A stretch of DNA of 61,183 nucleotides from an uncultured Erysipelotrichaceae bacterium. Lineage in GTDB: Bacteria; Bacillota_I; Bacilli_A; Erysipelotrichales; Erysipelotrichaceae. The stretch is from contig CALUZH010000020.1 of assembly GCA_944325255.1 (NCBI GenBank), positions 1-61,183 on the forward strand, written 5' to 3'. Every line of letters begins with the position of its first letter. The stretch's first letter is position 1. The notes under the pieces were generated by a model. The model was not told the DNA's origin. It did no database searches and worked only from the letters and a program-made list of their open reading frames with translations. Shown here one piece after another: positions 24,409-31,355 of this stretch. The translations under genes and the position numbers were made by a program.

Positions 24409-25092
24409 TTAATGAGCACGAATTATTCCGATAGGGGTCTGTTCATGATCTTGACCCAAGGGATTGTCTTTTAAAATGGCACAAAGTAATTCCTTATCCA
24501 TATGGGCGTCAGAACATCCTAGGATGTTACCGCCCAAGTCATTGATATCAACAATACAGACATCATGTTTGATGGCGGCGGCTATTTCTTTGGCTACCGC
24601 ATCAGGATTTTGCGGTCCCAGGACCACATATTCATTATATGGCGGAAGGGTATTGGGGGTCGGTCCGTCAATAGATGCCGCCTTAGGTCCGGCAACGATG
24701 TAAAACCAGCCTTTTTTACCGAATAATTTACCGACTGCGCCGCAAGCTGCAGCCACTAAGATGCGCCAAGTACCGCATTCCTTAATGGCATAGTGCATGG
24801 TCTCCGGCATGCCCAAACCGATGCCGTGCGGGGTTTTAGTGACAAAACGGGAAAGAAAAGTTGCAAGCTTTCCGGGTTTGATATCTTTTAAAGGAATTGC
24901 CCGATTTTGGGTGCAGGCAACACATTTTTCGGAAATAAAAACAATATCTCCATCCTTGAGAAGGGGGGAGGTATATTTGCTTACCACATCGACAATATTG
25001 TCATTTTTGGTCACCACATGTGTCTTTACCGGAATTCTTTCATATTCTTTACCGTCTACCGTAATTATTGCTTCTTTATTTTGATTGGCCAT
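24409..25092 (-). CDS. CofE-like (F420-0:gamma-glutamyl ligase family) protein
   Basis: This protein of 227 residues resembles the CofE / F420-0:gamma-glutamyl ligase superfamily: RIPVKTHVVTKNDNIVDVVSKY at the N-terminus, GDIVFISEKCVACTQNRAIP, then the glycine-rich VAAACGAVGKLFGKKGWFY and IVDINDLGGNILG. No other F420 genes are visible, and Bacillota of this kind do not normally make F420, so a different amide ligase or binding role is likely. It leads a two-gene minus-strand operon from an extended -10 promoter (TGC TATAAT, 25132 down to 25124) next to a perfect palindrome. Confidence 0.72.
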   Translation of the reverse strand: MANQNKEAIITVDGKEYERIPVKTHVVTKNDNIVDVVSKYTSPLLKDGDIVFISEKCVACTQNRAIPLKDIKPGKLATFLSRFVTKTPHGIGLGMPETMHYAIKECGTWRILVAAACGAVGKLFGKKGWFYIVAGPKAASIDGPTPNTLPPYNEYVVLGPQNPDAVAKEIAAAIKHDVCIVDINDLGGNILGCSDAHMDKELLCAILKDNPLGQDHEQTPIGIIRAH

Positions 25093-25123
25093 TTTCTTTT
25101 TTCCCTTCTTAACAACGCTTTAA

Positions 25124-25198
25124 ATTATAGCACGGTCATCGGATGACCGTTAATTATATTTATCGGCTCTAGGCATTTATCTTTATTATCGCTATAAT
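25124..25198. promoter_or_regulatory. Divergent promoters flanking a 19-bp palindrome (hydrogenase / CofE-like)
   Basis: Minus strand: extended -10 TGCTATAAT (25132-25124). Plus strand: TAGGCA (25170-25175), 17 bases, TATAAT (25193-25198), leading to hydC. Between them ACGGTCATC G GATGACCGT (25132-25150) is a perfect 9-bp inverted repeat with a 1-base centre. It covers the upstream part of the minus promoter and lies about 20 bases before the plus -35. It is not the TTGTGA-type Rex operator. A dimeric repressor or activator is the simplest reading. Confidence 0.65.
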
Positions 25199-25224
25199 TA
25201 TATTTAGAAATGCGAGGGCAAAAT

Positions 25225-25719
25225 ATGCAAAACAGAAAATTAAGTGCAGCAGCTATGGAAACTATTGACCGTATCGTTTCGAAACATCATAACGAAAAAG
25301 GACCGGTTAAATTGATGCTGCATGAGGTTCAGGAAGAATTGGGATATATTCCTTTTGAGGCCATGGTTAAGATTGCTGAAGCTGCTAAAGTATCGGTAGC
25401 TGAAGTCTATGGGGTTGTAACCTTCTATACACAATTTACGACCGAACCGAAGGGCAAGCATGTTATTAACGTCTGCCTGGGTACGGCTTGTTATGTCAAA
25501 GGTTCACAAAATCTTTTGGATGAAGTATTGCAATTAACCAACACCCAGGTTAACAAAACCAGTCCGGATGGTCTTTTTTCAGTAGATGCTACCAGATGCT
25601 TGGGAGCTTGCGGTTTGGCCCCGGTAGTTGTCGTTGACGGCGAGGTCCATGGCAATATTACAGACAAAAAGGTTTTAACCGATATCATTGAAAATATAAA
25701 AGCAAGCGAAAGAGCCTGA
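25225..25719 (+). CDS. hydC: NADH-linked [FeFe]-hydrogenase subunit HydC / NuoE-like
   Basis: This thioredoxin-fold [2Fe-2S] subunit (164 residues) is homologous to NuoE of complex I and HydC of multimeric [FeFe]-hydrogenases. It has a helical N-terminus (LMLHEVQEELGYIPFEAMVKIA...VYGVVTFYTQF) and cluster ligands Cys84, Cys89 (CLGTAC) and Cys125, Cys129 (CLGAC). It would pass electrons between the flavin subunit and the hydrogenase. The start is the ATG with GAGGGC upstream; a frame five codons longer has no better site. The stop overlaps the next start (TGATG). Confidence 0.9.
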   Translation: MQNRKLSAAAMETIDRIVSKHHNEKGPVKLMLHEVQEELGYIPFEAMVKIAEAAKVSVAEVYGVVTFYTQFTTEPKGKHVINVCLGTACYVKGSQNLLDEVLQLTNTQVNKTSPDGLFSVDATRCLGACGLAPVVVVDGEVHGNITDKKVLTDIIENIKASERA

Positions 25720-26078
25720 TGAAACTAGCTGATATTGCCGATAAAATGCCTTTAAAATTTCTTTGTCTTCCGGACGATGATCTTTTAGATAATGATTTTA
25801 CCTATGCTTTTGCATCCGATTTAATGTCGGACGCCCTTTATTTAGTTAATCATGATGCCGGCAAAACTTTACTTTTGACCGGCCTTGTCAATACCCAATC
25901 TTTGATTACGGCCGAGATGCTCGATATTAAGATGCTTATTTATGTCCGCAACAAGGAAGTTCCCCAAGAACTTTTAAACTTGGCTAAGGATAAGGAAATC
26001 GGTATTGCTGCCTTTGCCGGAACGATGTTTAAGGCCTGCGGTTTACTTTATGATTTTGGTTTAAAGGAAGCCTCATGA
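25719..26078 (+). CDS. DRTGG-type domain protein, first copy
   Basis: The protein has 119 residues and resembles the DRTGG domain found in hydrogenase operons and in phosphotransacetylase-like proteins: GKTLLLTGLVNTQSLITAEML in the middle and IAAFAGTMFKACGLLYDFGL at the end. DRTGG domains are thought to bind small ligands; function is not proven. It overlaps hydC by 1 base and the ATPase gene by 4, so translation is coupled. A second related gene lies at 27635. Confidence 0.65.
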   Translation: MKLADIADKMPLKFLCLPDDDLLDNDFTYAFASDLMSDALYLVNHDAGKTLLLTGLVNTQSLITAEMLDIKMLIYVRNKEVPQELLNLAKDKEIGIAAFAGTMFKACGLLYDFGLKEAS

Positions 26079-26491
26079 TTAAGACATTTGAGGTTAAGTC
26101 GCAGGATTTTCAAAGTGCCGGTCAAGTATCCAGTGCCATTAAGAAATTGCTTAAGCAATTGGCTGTTCCGGCTGATATTATCCGCCGTATTGCCGTAGCT
26201 TCTTATGAAGCGGAAATCAATATGATTATTCATTCCCTTGGCGGAACGATTGTACTGGATATTGAAGATGACAATATTGCCCTGACTTTTCAAGATGAGG
26301 GACCGGGTATTAAAGATATTGATCTAGCCATGCAGCCGGGCTATTCGACAGCTTCCGCCAAGGCTCGTGAATTTGGCTTTGGGGCCGGCATGGGCTTATG
26401 CAATATTAAACGTATGGCTGATTATTTTCATATTTCTTCTAAAGAAAACAGTCCTACCGTCTTAAGTATCGGATTTAAGGTGATTGAATGA
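26075..26491 (+). CDS. GHKL ATPase, anti-sigma factor / RsbW-like
   Basis: This protein of 138 residues is a stand-alone GHKL ATPase domain. The N-box is AVASYEAEINMIIHS, G1 is FQDEGPGIKDIDLA, and the G2-like glycine lid is FGFGAGMGLCNIKRMADYF. Stand-alone domains of this kind act as serine kinases of anti-anti-sigma proteins (RsbW, SpoIIAB) or as parts of split histidine kinases. No sigma factor or STAS partner is adjacent; the partners could be the DRTGG proteins on either side, which is inference. Confidence 0.8.
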   Translation: MIKTFEVKSQDFQSAGQVSSAIKKLLKQLAVPADIIRRIAVASYEAEINMIIHSLGGTIVLDIEDDNIALTFQDEGPGIKDIDLAMQPGYSTASAKAREFGFGAGMGLCNIKRMADYFHISSKENSPTVLSIGFKVIE

Positions 26492-27648
26492 AACCGACGA
26501 TTATTTTTACCAAGGCTAAGTGCGAGGCTTGTATCGCCTGCTTAAAAGCCTGTCCGATGAATGCCATCGTCATCGATAACGGACGGGTCAAAATCGAAGC
26601 TAATCGCTGCATCAACTGTATTCATTGTCTGGAAAAATGTCCCGACCATGCCCTCATAACTCATGGAAGCAGCCTTGATACTATTAAAGACTATGCATAT
26701 CCCATTTGCTTAGTACCAAGTTCTTTGCTGCATCATTATCAAAATAATGATGATATTAAAAAACTCTTTGCCGCTATAAAGAAGCTGGGCTTTAAGGAAG
26801 TCATTTCTTTAAGTGCTTTTGAAGCAGCGGCCTATCATTATTTCCAAACTGAAAGTAAGCCGCGGATTGCCAGTTTTTGTCCGGTGGTAAAAAGAGTGGT
26901 TAAGTATGATTATCCGACCCTTTTGGAATATCTTTCTAAAACTGATTATCCAAGCGAAATTGCCGCTTCCTATCTGCGTCATAAAAGGAAGGATAAGGAC
27001 CTGGGAATCTTTCTTTTGGCCGAATGCAGTGCAAAATTATCTTTAGCCAAACATCCTTATGAAAATTATCAATACGAGGTAGATCACGCTTTAGCCATTC
27101 GCGATATTTTCCCAGCCATTAAGGCTTGCTTGAGCGATGAAAGTCTGGATGTAGTAATTAATCAAGACGGCTTTTATTCGGCCAATATGGCTTCTTATCC
27201 TAAATGTGAGCGATACTTATTGGGTGATGGTCTTGAAAAGGCCTTTGATGTATTAGAGAAACTTGAATTTAAGCGTTTGGAAAAATTTGACCACTATGTA
27301 TTATTTGCCTGCTTCAACGGTTGTCCGGGCGGTGATCTTTTGTGGGGCAATCCGTATTCATGTCAAAATAATTACCGTTATATTATGACGGAAAGGATGG
27401 AAGATAAAGATATTGATCCTTTAAATCCGCGGGTGGAAAAAGATGAGGTCATTAAGGCGACATTTAAGGAACGGATAGCCTTTTTTGAAGAGGTATCTAA
27501 AGTTCTTAAGACTTTGCCGGGCTATGATTGTGCAGCTTGCGGCTATCCCGGATGTCGTTATTTAGCTGAAGCTATTGTCAAAAAAGAGGCCAGTCGTGAT
27601 CATTGCCGGCTTTTGAAAACGGAGGATAAAATTGATGAAGATAAATAA
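26488..27648 (+). CDS. Hydrogenase-like Fe-S protein with ferredoxin and 4Fe-4S C-terminal domains
   Basis: The protein has 386 residues. Two [4Fe-4S] ferredoxin motifs open it (CEACIACLKACP and CINCIHCLEKCP). The middle resembles the catalytic domain of HydA in this same operon: FCPVVKRVVKYDYPTLLEYLS (about 131) matches the L1 region, LAECSAKL (about 178) the L2 region, and NGCPGGDLLWG (about 277) the L3 region, where the last cluster Cys is Asp. A Fes-type domain (CAACGYPGCRYLAEAI) ends it. It probably lacks a working H-cluster and may serve as an electron carrier or redox sensor. Overlaps on both sides show coupling. Confidence 0.75.
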   Translation: MKPTIIFTKAKCEACIACLKACPMNAIVIDNGRVKIEANRCINCIHCLEKCPDHALITHGSSLDTIKDYAYPICLVPSSLLHHYQNNDDIKKLFAAIKKLGFKEVISLSAFEAAAYHYFQTESKPRIASFCPVVKRVVKYDYPTLLEYLSKTDYPSEIAASYLRHKRKDKDLGIFLLAECSAKLSLAKHPYENYQYEVDHALAIRDIFPAIKACLSDESLDVVINQDGFYSANMASYPKCERYLLGDGLEKAFDVLEKLEFKRLEKFDHYVLFACFNGCPGGDLLWGNPYSCQNNYRYIMTERMEDKDIDPLNPRVEKDEVIKATFKERIAFFEEVSKVLKTLPGYDCAACGYPGCRYLAEAIVKKEASRDHCRLLKTEDKIDEDK

Positions 27649-27967
27649 AATAATAGAAGCCTCACCCTTTGAACTTTTAACTCCCCATCTTGATCTTGGT
27701 AAGGAGGTTAGCGGTGTCTACATCGGTGATCTTTTATCTTGGGTTATGGGAAGGGGCAAGGCCGGTTCTTTATGGCTAACTGTTTTGACCCATCAAAATA
27801 TCATTGGGGTGGCGGCTTTAAGAGAATTTGCCGCAGTTATTATTTGTGAAGATGCTGCCGTAAATGAAGAATTGATTGCCTTAGCCAAAGAAGAAGAAAT
27901 TATTATTTTGCATTCTAAACTTCCGCTGTATGAGACTTCGGTAATCTTAAACAATCTCTTAAAATGA
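27635..27967 (+). CDS. DRTGG-type domain protein, second copy
   Basis: This protein of 110 residues is similar in layout to the DRTGG protein at 25719: VSGVYIGDLLSWVMGRGKAGSLWLTVLTHQNII, then LREFAAVIICEDAAVNEELIALAKEEEIIILHSKL. The ATG at 27635 has GGAGG nine bases upstream; the TTG one codon earlier is less likely. It overlaps the Fe-S protein gene by 14 bases and the PHP gene by 4. Having two copies in one operon suggests the two proteins see different ligands or form a heteromer. Confidence 0.68.
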   Translation: MKINKIIEASPFELLTPHLDLGKEVSGVYIGDLLSWVMGRGKAGSLWLTVLTHQNIIGVAALREFAAVIICEDAAVNEELIALAKEEEIIILHSKLPLYETSVILNNLLK

Positions 27968-28647
27968 TCTATTACGATTTGCATATTCATTCTTGTCTTT
28001 CGCCTTGCGCCGATGATGATATGACTCCTAATAATATTGTCAACATGGCTCTTTTAAACGGTTTAAAGCTGATTTCCGTTACTGATCATAATTCTTTCCT
28101 TCAGCAGGAAAGTGTCGCTCAATTATGTGCTTCAAAGGGGCTTTTATATCTTTATGGAGCTGAACTTACCAGTAAAGAAGAAGTTCATGTCTTGGCTTAT
28201 TTTAACAGCTTAGAAAAAGTCTTTAATTTTTCTTTATTTATTGATGAGCATCTGATAAAAATATTAAATAAACCAAAATATTTCGGTCATCAATATGTCA
28301 GGGATAACGATGACAATATTATTAAAGAAGAAGCAAGGCTCTTATTGTCGACACTGGACTTAAGTATTGAAGATTTAACGATGGCGATTAAAGACTATGG
28401 CGGTCTTTCGGTTTTAGCACATATTGACCGTTCTGCCAATGGGATCTTAAATCGTTTGGGTTTTATCCCCCGTAATCTATATTTTGACGGTATTGAATAT
28501 TGCCATAAAGAGCATTTTTCCGATTATCAAAAATTAAAAGCGGCGAAAAAGTTGTTTTTAAGAAGTTCGGATGCCCATCGCTTAATCGATATTGCTGAAC
28601 AAGAGAATTATTTGGATGCCGAGATTTGGGAGGGACTTTTTCGATGA
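27964..28647 (+). CDS. PHP-domain metal-dependent phosphoesterase
   Basis: This protein of 227 residues is a PHP domain of the polymerase-histidinol-phosphatase superfamily. Metal-binding motifs are DLHIHSCLSP at the start (HxH), VTDHNS (about 39-44), GAELTSKEEVHVLAYF, VLAHIDRS and RSSDAHRL. It would be a metal-dependent phosphoesterase on an unknown nucleotide or phosphate. PHP genes recur in clostridial hydrogenase operons beside DRTGG and ATPase genes, so a role in signal turnover is reasonable but unproven. Confidence 0.85.
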   Translation: MIYYDLHIHSCLSPCADDDMTPNNIVNMALLNGLKLISVTDHNSFLQQESVAQLCASKGLLYLYGAELTSKEEVHVLAYFNSLEKVFNFSLFIDEHLIKILNKPKYFGHQYVRDNDDNIIKEEARLLLSTLDLSIEDLTMAIKDYGGLSVLAHIDRSANGILNRLGFIPRNLYFDGIEYCHKEHFSDYQKLKAAKKLFLRSSDAHRLIDIAEQENYLDAEIWEGLFR

Positions 28648-29186
28648 TGGAAGATTTGGCTATGCATTTGCTGGAATTACTCATCAATGCCGTTGAACAT
28701 AAAGCCGACACTATTGTTTTAGAGATTTTTATTTCTGAAGAAGATGAGCGTATCTATTTTTTGGTTAAAGATAATGGCGAGGGAATGAGTGAAGAATTTT
28801 TAAAGAATGCCACTAAACCCTTCACTACTACCAGAACTACCCGCAAAGTCGGGATGGGTTTGGCTTTTTTAAAATCTTTGACTGATTATACCGATGGTCA
28901 TTTAAATATTGATTCCAAGATTAATGAGGGGACAATTATCCGTTTTGATGTCAAAAAAGATCATATCGATTTACCGCCGCTGGGTGATATCGGTGAAACA
29001 ATTATGTTTACTTTATCAAAAAAACCGGGTCTTGATTTGCATTTTGTCTTTAAAAATGATAATAATGCCTTTATTTTTGATACTATAAAGATAGCTGAGG
29101 AAATCGGCGAAGTCGATTATACAAATCCAAGCATTGCGCTTTGGCTTAAAACATATATTAACGAAGGGATAGGTAATATCAAATGA
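28644..29186 (+). CDS. GHKL ATPase (histidine-kinase-like), second copy
   Basis: This protein of 180 residues has an N-terminal GHKL ATPase: LAMHLLELLINAVEHKADTI (N-box), VKDNGEGMSEEFL (G1) and TTRKVGMGLAFLKSLTDYT (G2). A C-terminal 70-residue domain (DLHFVFKNDNNAFIFDTIKI) of unknown type follows. There is no phosphorylatable histidine domain. The start is the ATG at 28644 or 28647, eight bases after GGGAGGGA; both overlap the PHP stop. It is distinct from the RsbW-like gene at 26075. Confidence 0.78.
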   Translation: MMEDLAMHLLELLINAVEHKADTIVLEIFISEEDERIYFLVKDNGEGMSEEFLKNATKPFTTTRTTRKVGMGLAFLKSLTDYTDGHLNIDSKINEGTIIRFDVKKDHIDLPPLGDIGETIMFTLSKKPGLDLHFVFKNDNNAFIFDTIKIAEEIGEVDYTNPSIALWLKTYINEGIGNIK

Positions 29187-29557
29187 AAAGCTTAGAGGAA
29201 TTGAAAAAATTAAAGGAAACTGCCGGTAAAGAAATGGAATTGCGTGACAGCAACAAACGCTATCGCGTCTTGGTCGGCATGGGAACCTGCGGTATTGCGG
29301 CCGGAGCTCGTCCGGTACTCAACCGTTTGGTAGAAGAAGCAGCTAAGCATGATTATCCGTGTGTTGTATCGCAAACCGGTTGTATCGGTCTTTGCAAGTA
29401 TGAACCGATTGTTGAAGTTTTTGATCGGGAAGGTGATAAGACTACCTATGTTTATGTCGATGCCGAAAAAGCCGCTGCTATCTTTGATTCGCATATTTTG
29501 CATAATAAAGTAGCTGAAGAATATACGCTTGATGCCGAAGAAAGGAAGGGCAAATAA
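29183..29557 (+). CDS. Thioredoxin-like [2Fe-2S] ferredoxin of the hydrogenase operon
   Basis: This protein of 124 residues resembles the C-terminal [2Fe-2S] domain of NuoE and the N-terminal domain of HydB. Candidate ligands are the Cys of VGMGTCGIAAGARPVL and the two of SQTGCIGLCKYEP, plus one in the YPCVVSQ segment. It is the third thioredoxin-like cluster domain in the operon and would extend the electron chain toward HydB, which starts at its stop codon. Confidence 0.85.
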   Translation: MKSLEELKKLKETAGKEMELRDSNKRYRVLVGMGTCGIAAGARPVLNRLVEEAAKHDYPCVVSQTGCIGLCKYEPIVEVFDREGDKTTYVYVDAEKAAAIFDSHILHNKVAEEYTLDAEERKGK

Positions 29558-31353
29558 TGGAAAGAATCAATGTGCTCATTTGTGCCGGAACCGGTTGTTC
29601 ATCTTCCAACTCGGCTTTAATTTATGATAAATTCCAGGAAGTGCTGATAAAATACGGCCTGCAGGATGAAGTAAAGGTCGTCAAAACCGGTTGTTTCGGT
29701 CTATGCCAAAAAGGACCGATTGTTGCCGTACATCCTGATGGCATCTATTATTCGCATGTTAAAGTTGACGATGTTGAAACGATTGTTTCCGAACATCTAT
29801 ATAAGGGAAGAGTTGTCAAAAGCTTGGAGCTTTCCGATATTGATTATAAGACTCAGGAAAAAATCGTCGATATTGCCTCCAGTCCTTTTTATGCCAAACA
29901 AAAACGCATTGCCTTGCGCAATTGCGGGGTCATCAATCCGGAAAATATCAATGAATATATTGCCCGCGACGGTTATATGGCCCTGGGTATGGTCCTACAA
30001 TCATATACACCGCTACAAGTAATTGAAACTATTGAAAAGTCCGGTTTGCGCGGTCGCGGCGGCGGTGGCTTCCCGACTGGTAGAAAATGGCGTTTCGCTG
30101 CTCAAGAAGAAGCTGATGAAAAATATGTCATCTGTAATGCCGATGAGGGTGACCCGGGAGCTTTTATGGATCGCTCTATTTTGGAAGGTGATCCGCATGC
30201 AGTTTTAGAAGCTATGGCTATTGCTGCATATGCTATCGGCGCCCATAAAGGTTATATCTATATTCGGGCAGAGTATCCGATTGCCGTGGGTCGTTTGCGC
30301 ATCGCTATTTCACAAGCTCGTGAGCTAGGCTTATTGGGTGATAATATTTTAGGCAGCGGTTTTAATTTTGATATTGAAATTCGCTTGGGAGCCGGAGCCT
30401 TTGTATGTGGTGAAGAGACGGCTTTAATTGCATCGATCGAAGGTAAGCGCGGTAACCCGGTACCAAAACCGCCATTCCCGGCTAAAAGCGGTGTTTGGGG
30501 CAAGCCGACCATTATCAATAATGTTGAAACCTTGGCTAATGTCGCCCAAATCATCTTAAACGGCGATGATTGGTTTGCATCTATCGGTACTGAAAAGTCT
30601 AAGGGTACTAAGGTTTTTGCCTTGGGTGGCAAGATTTCCAATACCGGTCTTGTTGAGATTCCGATGGGTACAACCTTGCGAGAAGTCATTTATGATATCG
30701 GTGGTGGTTGTCCAAACGGTAAACGTTTTAAGGCTGTACAAACTGGTGGTCCTTCAGGTGGTTGCTTAACCGAAAATGATCTTGATGTACCGATCGATTA
30801 TGATAATCTTATTGAACGGGGTTCCATGATGGGCTCAGGCGGTATGATTGTCCTTGATGAAGATAATTGTATGGTCGATGTTGCCCGTTTCTATTTGGAA
30901 TTTATCGTTGATGAAAGTTGCGGCAAGTGTACGCCTTGCCGTGTGGGAACCAAACGCTTGTTGGAAATGCTGACCAAAATTTGCAAAGGCGAAGGTACGA
31001 TGGAACTTCTTAATGAAATGGAAGAACTCTGCTACCATATTAAAAATAATTCGCTTTGCGGTTTAGGCCAATCGGCTGCTAATCCGGTACTTTCCACACT
31101 CAAGAATTTCCGGGAAGAATATTTAGCTCATATTGTCGACAAGAAATGTCCGGCCCATGTATGTAAGTCTCTATTAACTTATAAGATTGATCCGGAAAAG
31201 TGTCGTAAATGTTCGCTCTGTGCCCGTAATTGTCCGGTCGGTGCCATTAGTGGTGTTGCCGGTCAGACGGTCTTCAGCATCGATACCGAAAAATGTATTA
31301 AGTGCGGTGCCTGCTTCAACAATTGTCGCTTTGACGCTATTTCGAGGGTATAA
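29557..31353 (+). CDS. hydB: NAD(H)-linked flavin subunit HydB / NuoF-like
   Basis: This protein of 598 residues would exchange electrons with NAD(H) through FMN. It has an N-terminal thioredoxin-like [2Fe-2S] domain (about 1-90, KTGCFGLCQKGP). The Rossmann-like FMN/NAD domain carries the glycine loop SGLRGRGGGGFPTGRKW and NADEGDPGAFMDR, followed by GAGAFVCGEETALIASIEG. Next are the [4Fe-4S] motif CGKCTPCRVG and two ferredoxin clusters at the C-terminus (CRKCSLCARNCP and CIKCGACFNNC). This layout matches HydB of NADH- and ferredoxin-coupled hydrogenases. It lies 2 bases before hydA. Confidence 0.93.
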   Translation: MERINVLICAGTGCSSSNSALIYDKFQEVLIKYGLQDEVKVVKTGCFGLCQKGPIVAVHPDGIYYSHVKVDDVETIVSEHLYKGRVVKSLELSDIDYKTQEKIVDIASSPFYAKQKRIALRNCGVINPENINEYIARDGYMALGMVLQSYTPLQVIETIEKSGLRGRGGGGFPTGRKWRFAAQEEADEKYVICNADEGDPGAFMDRSILEGDPHAVLEAMAIAAYAIGAHKGYIYIRAEYPIAVGRLRIAISQARELGLLGDNILGSGFNFDIEIRLGAGAFVCGEETALIASIEGKRGNPVPKPPFPAKSGVWGKPTIINNVETLANVAQIILNGDDWFASIGTEKSKGTKVFALGGKISNTGLVEIPMGTTLREVIYDIGGGCPNGKRFKAVQTGGPSGGCLTENDLDVPIDYDNLIERGSMMGSGGMIVLDEDNCMVDVARFYLEFIVDESCGKCTPCRVGTKRLLEMLTKICKGEGTMELLNEMEELCYHIKNNSLCGLGQSAANPVLSTLKNFREEYLAHIVDKKCPAHVCKSLLTYKIDPEKCRKCSLCARNCPVGAISGVAGQTVFSIDTEKCIKCGACFNNCRFDAISRV

Positions 31354-31355
31354 TC

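Noticed and set aside
25132-25150. Rex (NADH-sensing) operator
   Set aside because: The palindrome does not resemble TTGTGAAATATTTCACAA, and its GC content is too high.
25132-25150. Intrinsic terminator
   Set aside because: No T run follows on either strand, and it lies between divergent promoters where no transcript needs to end.
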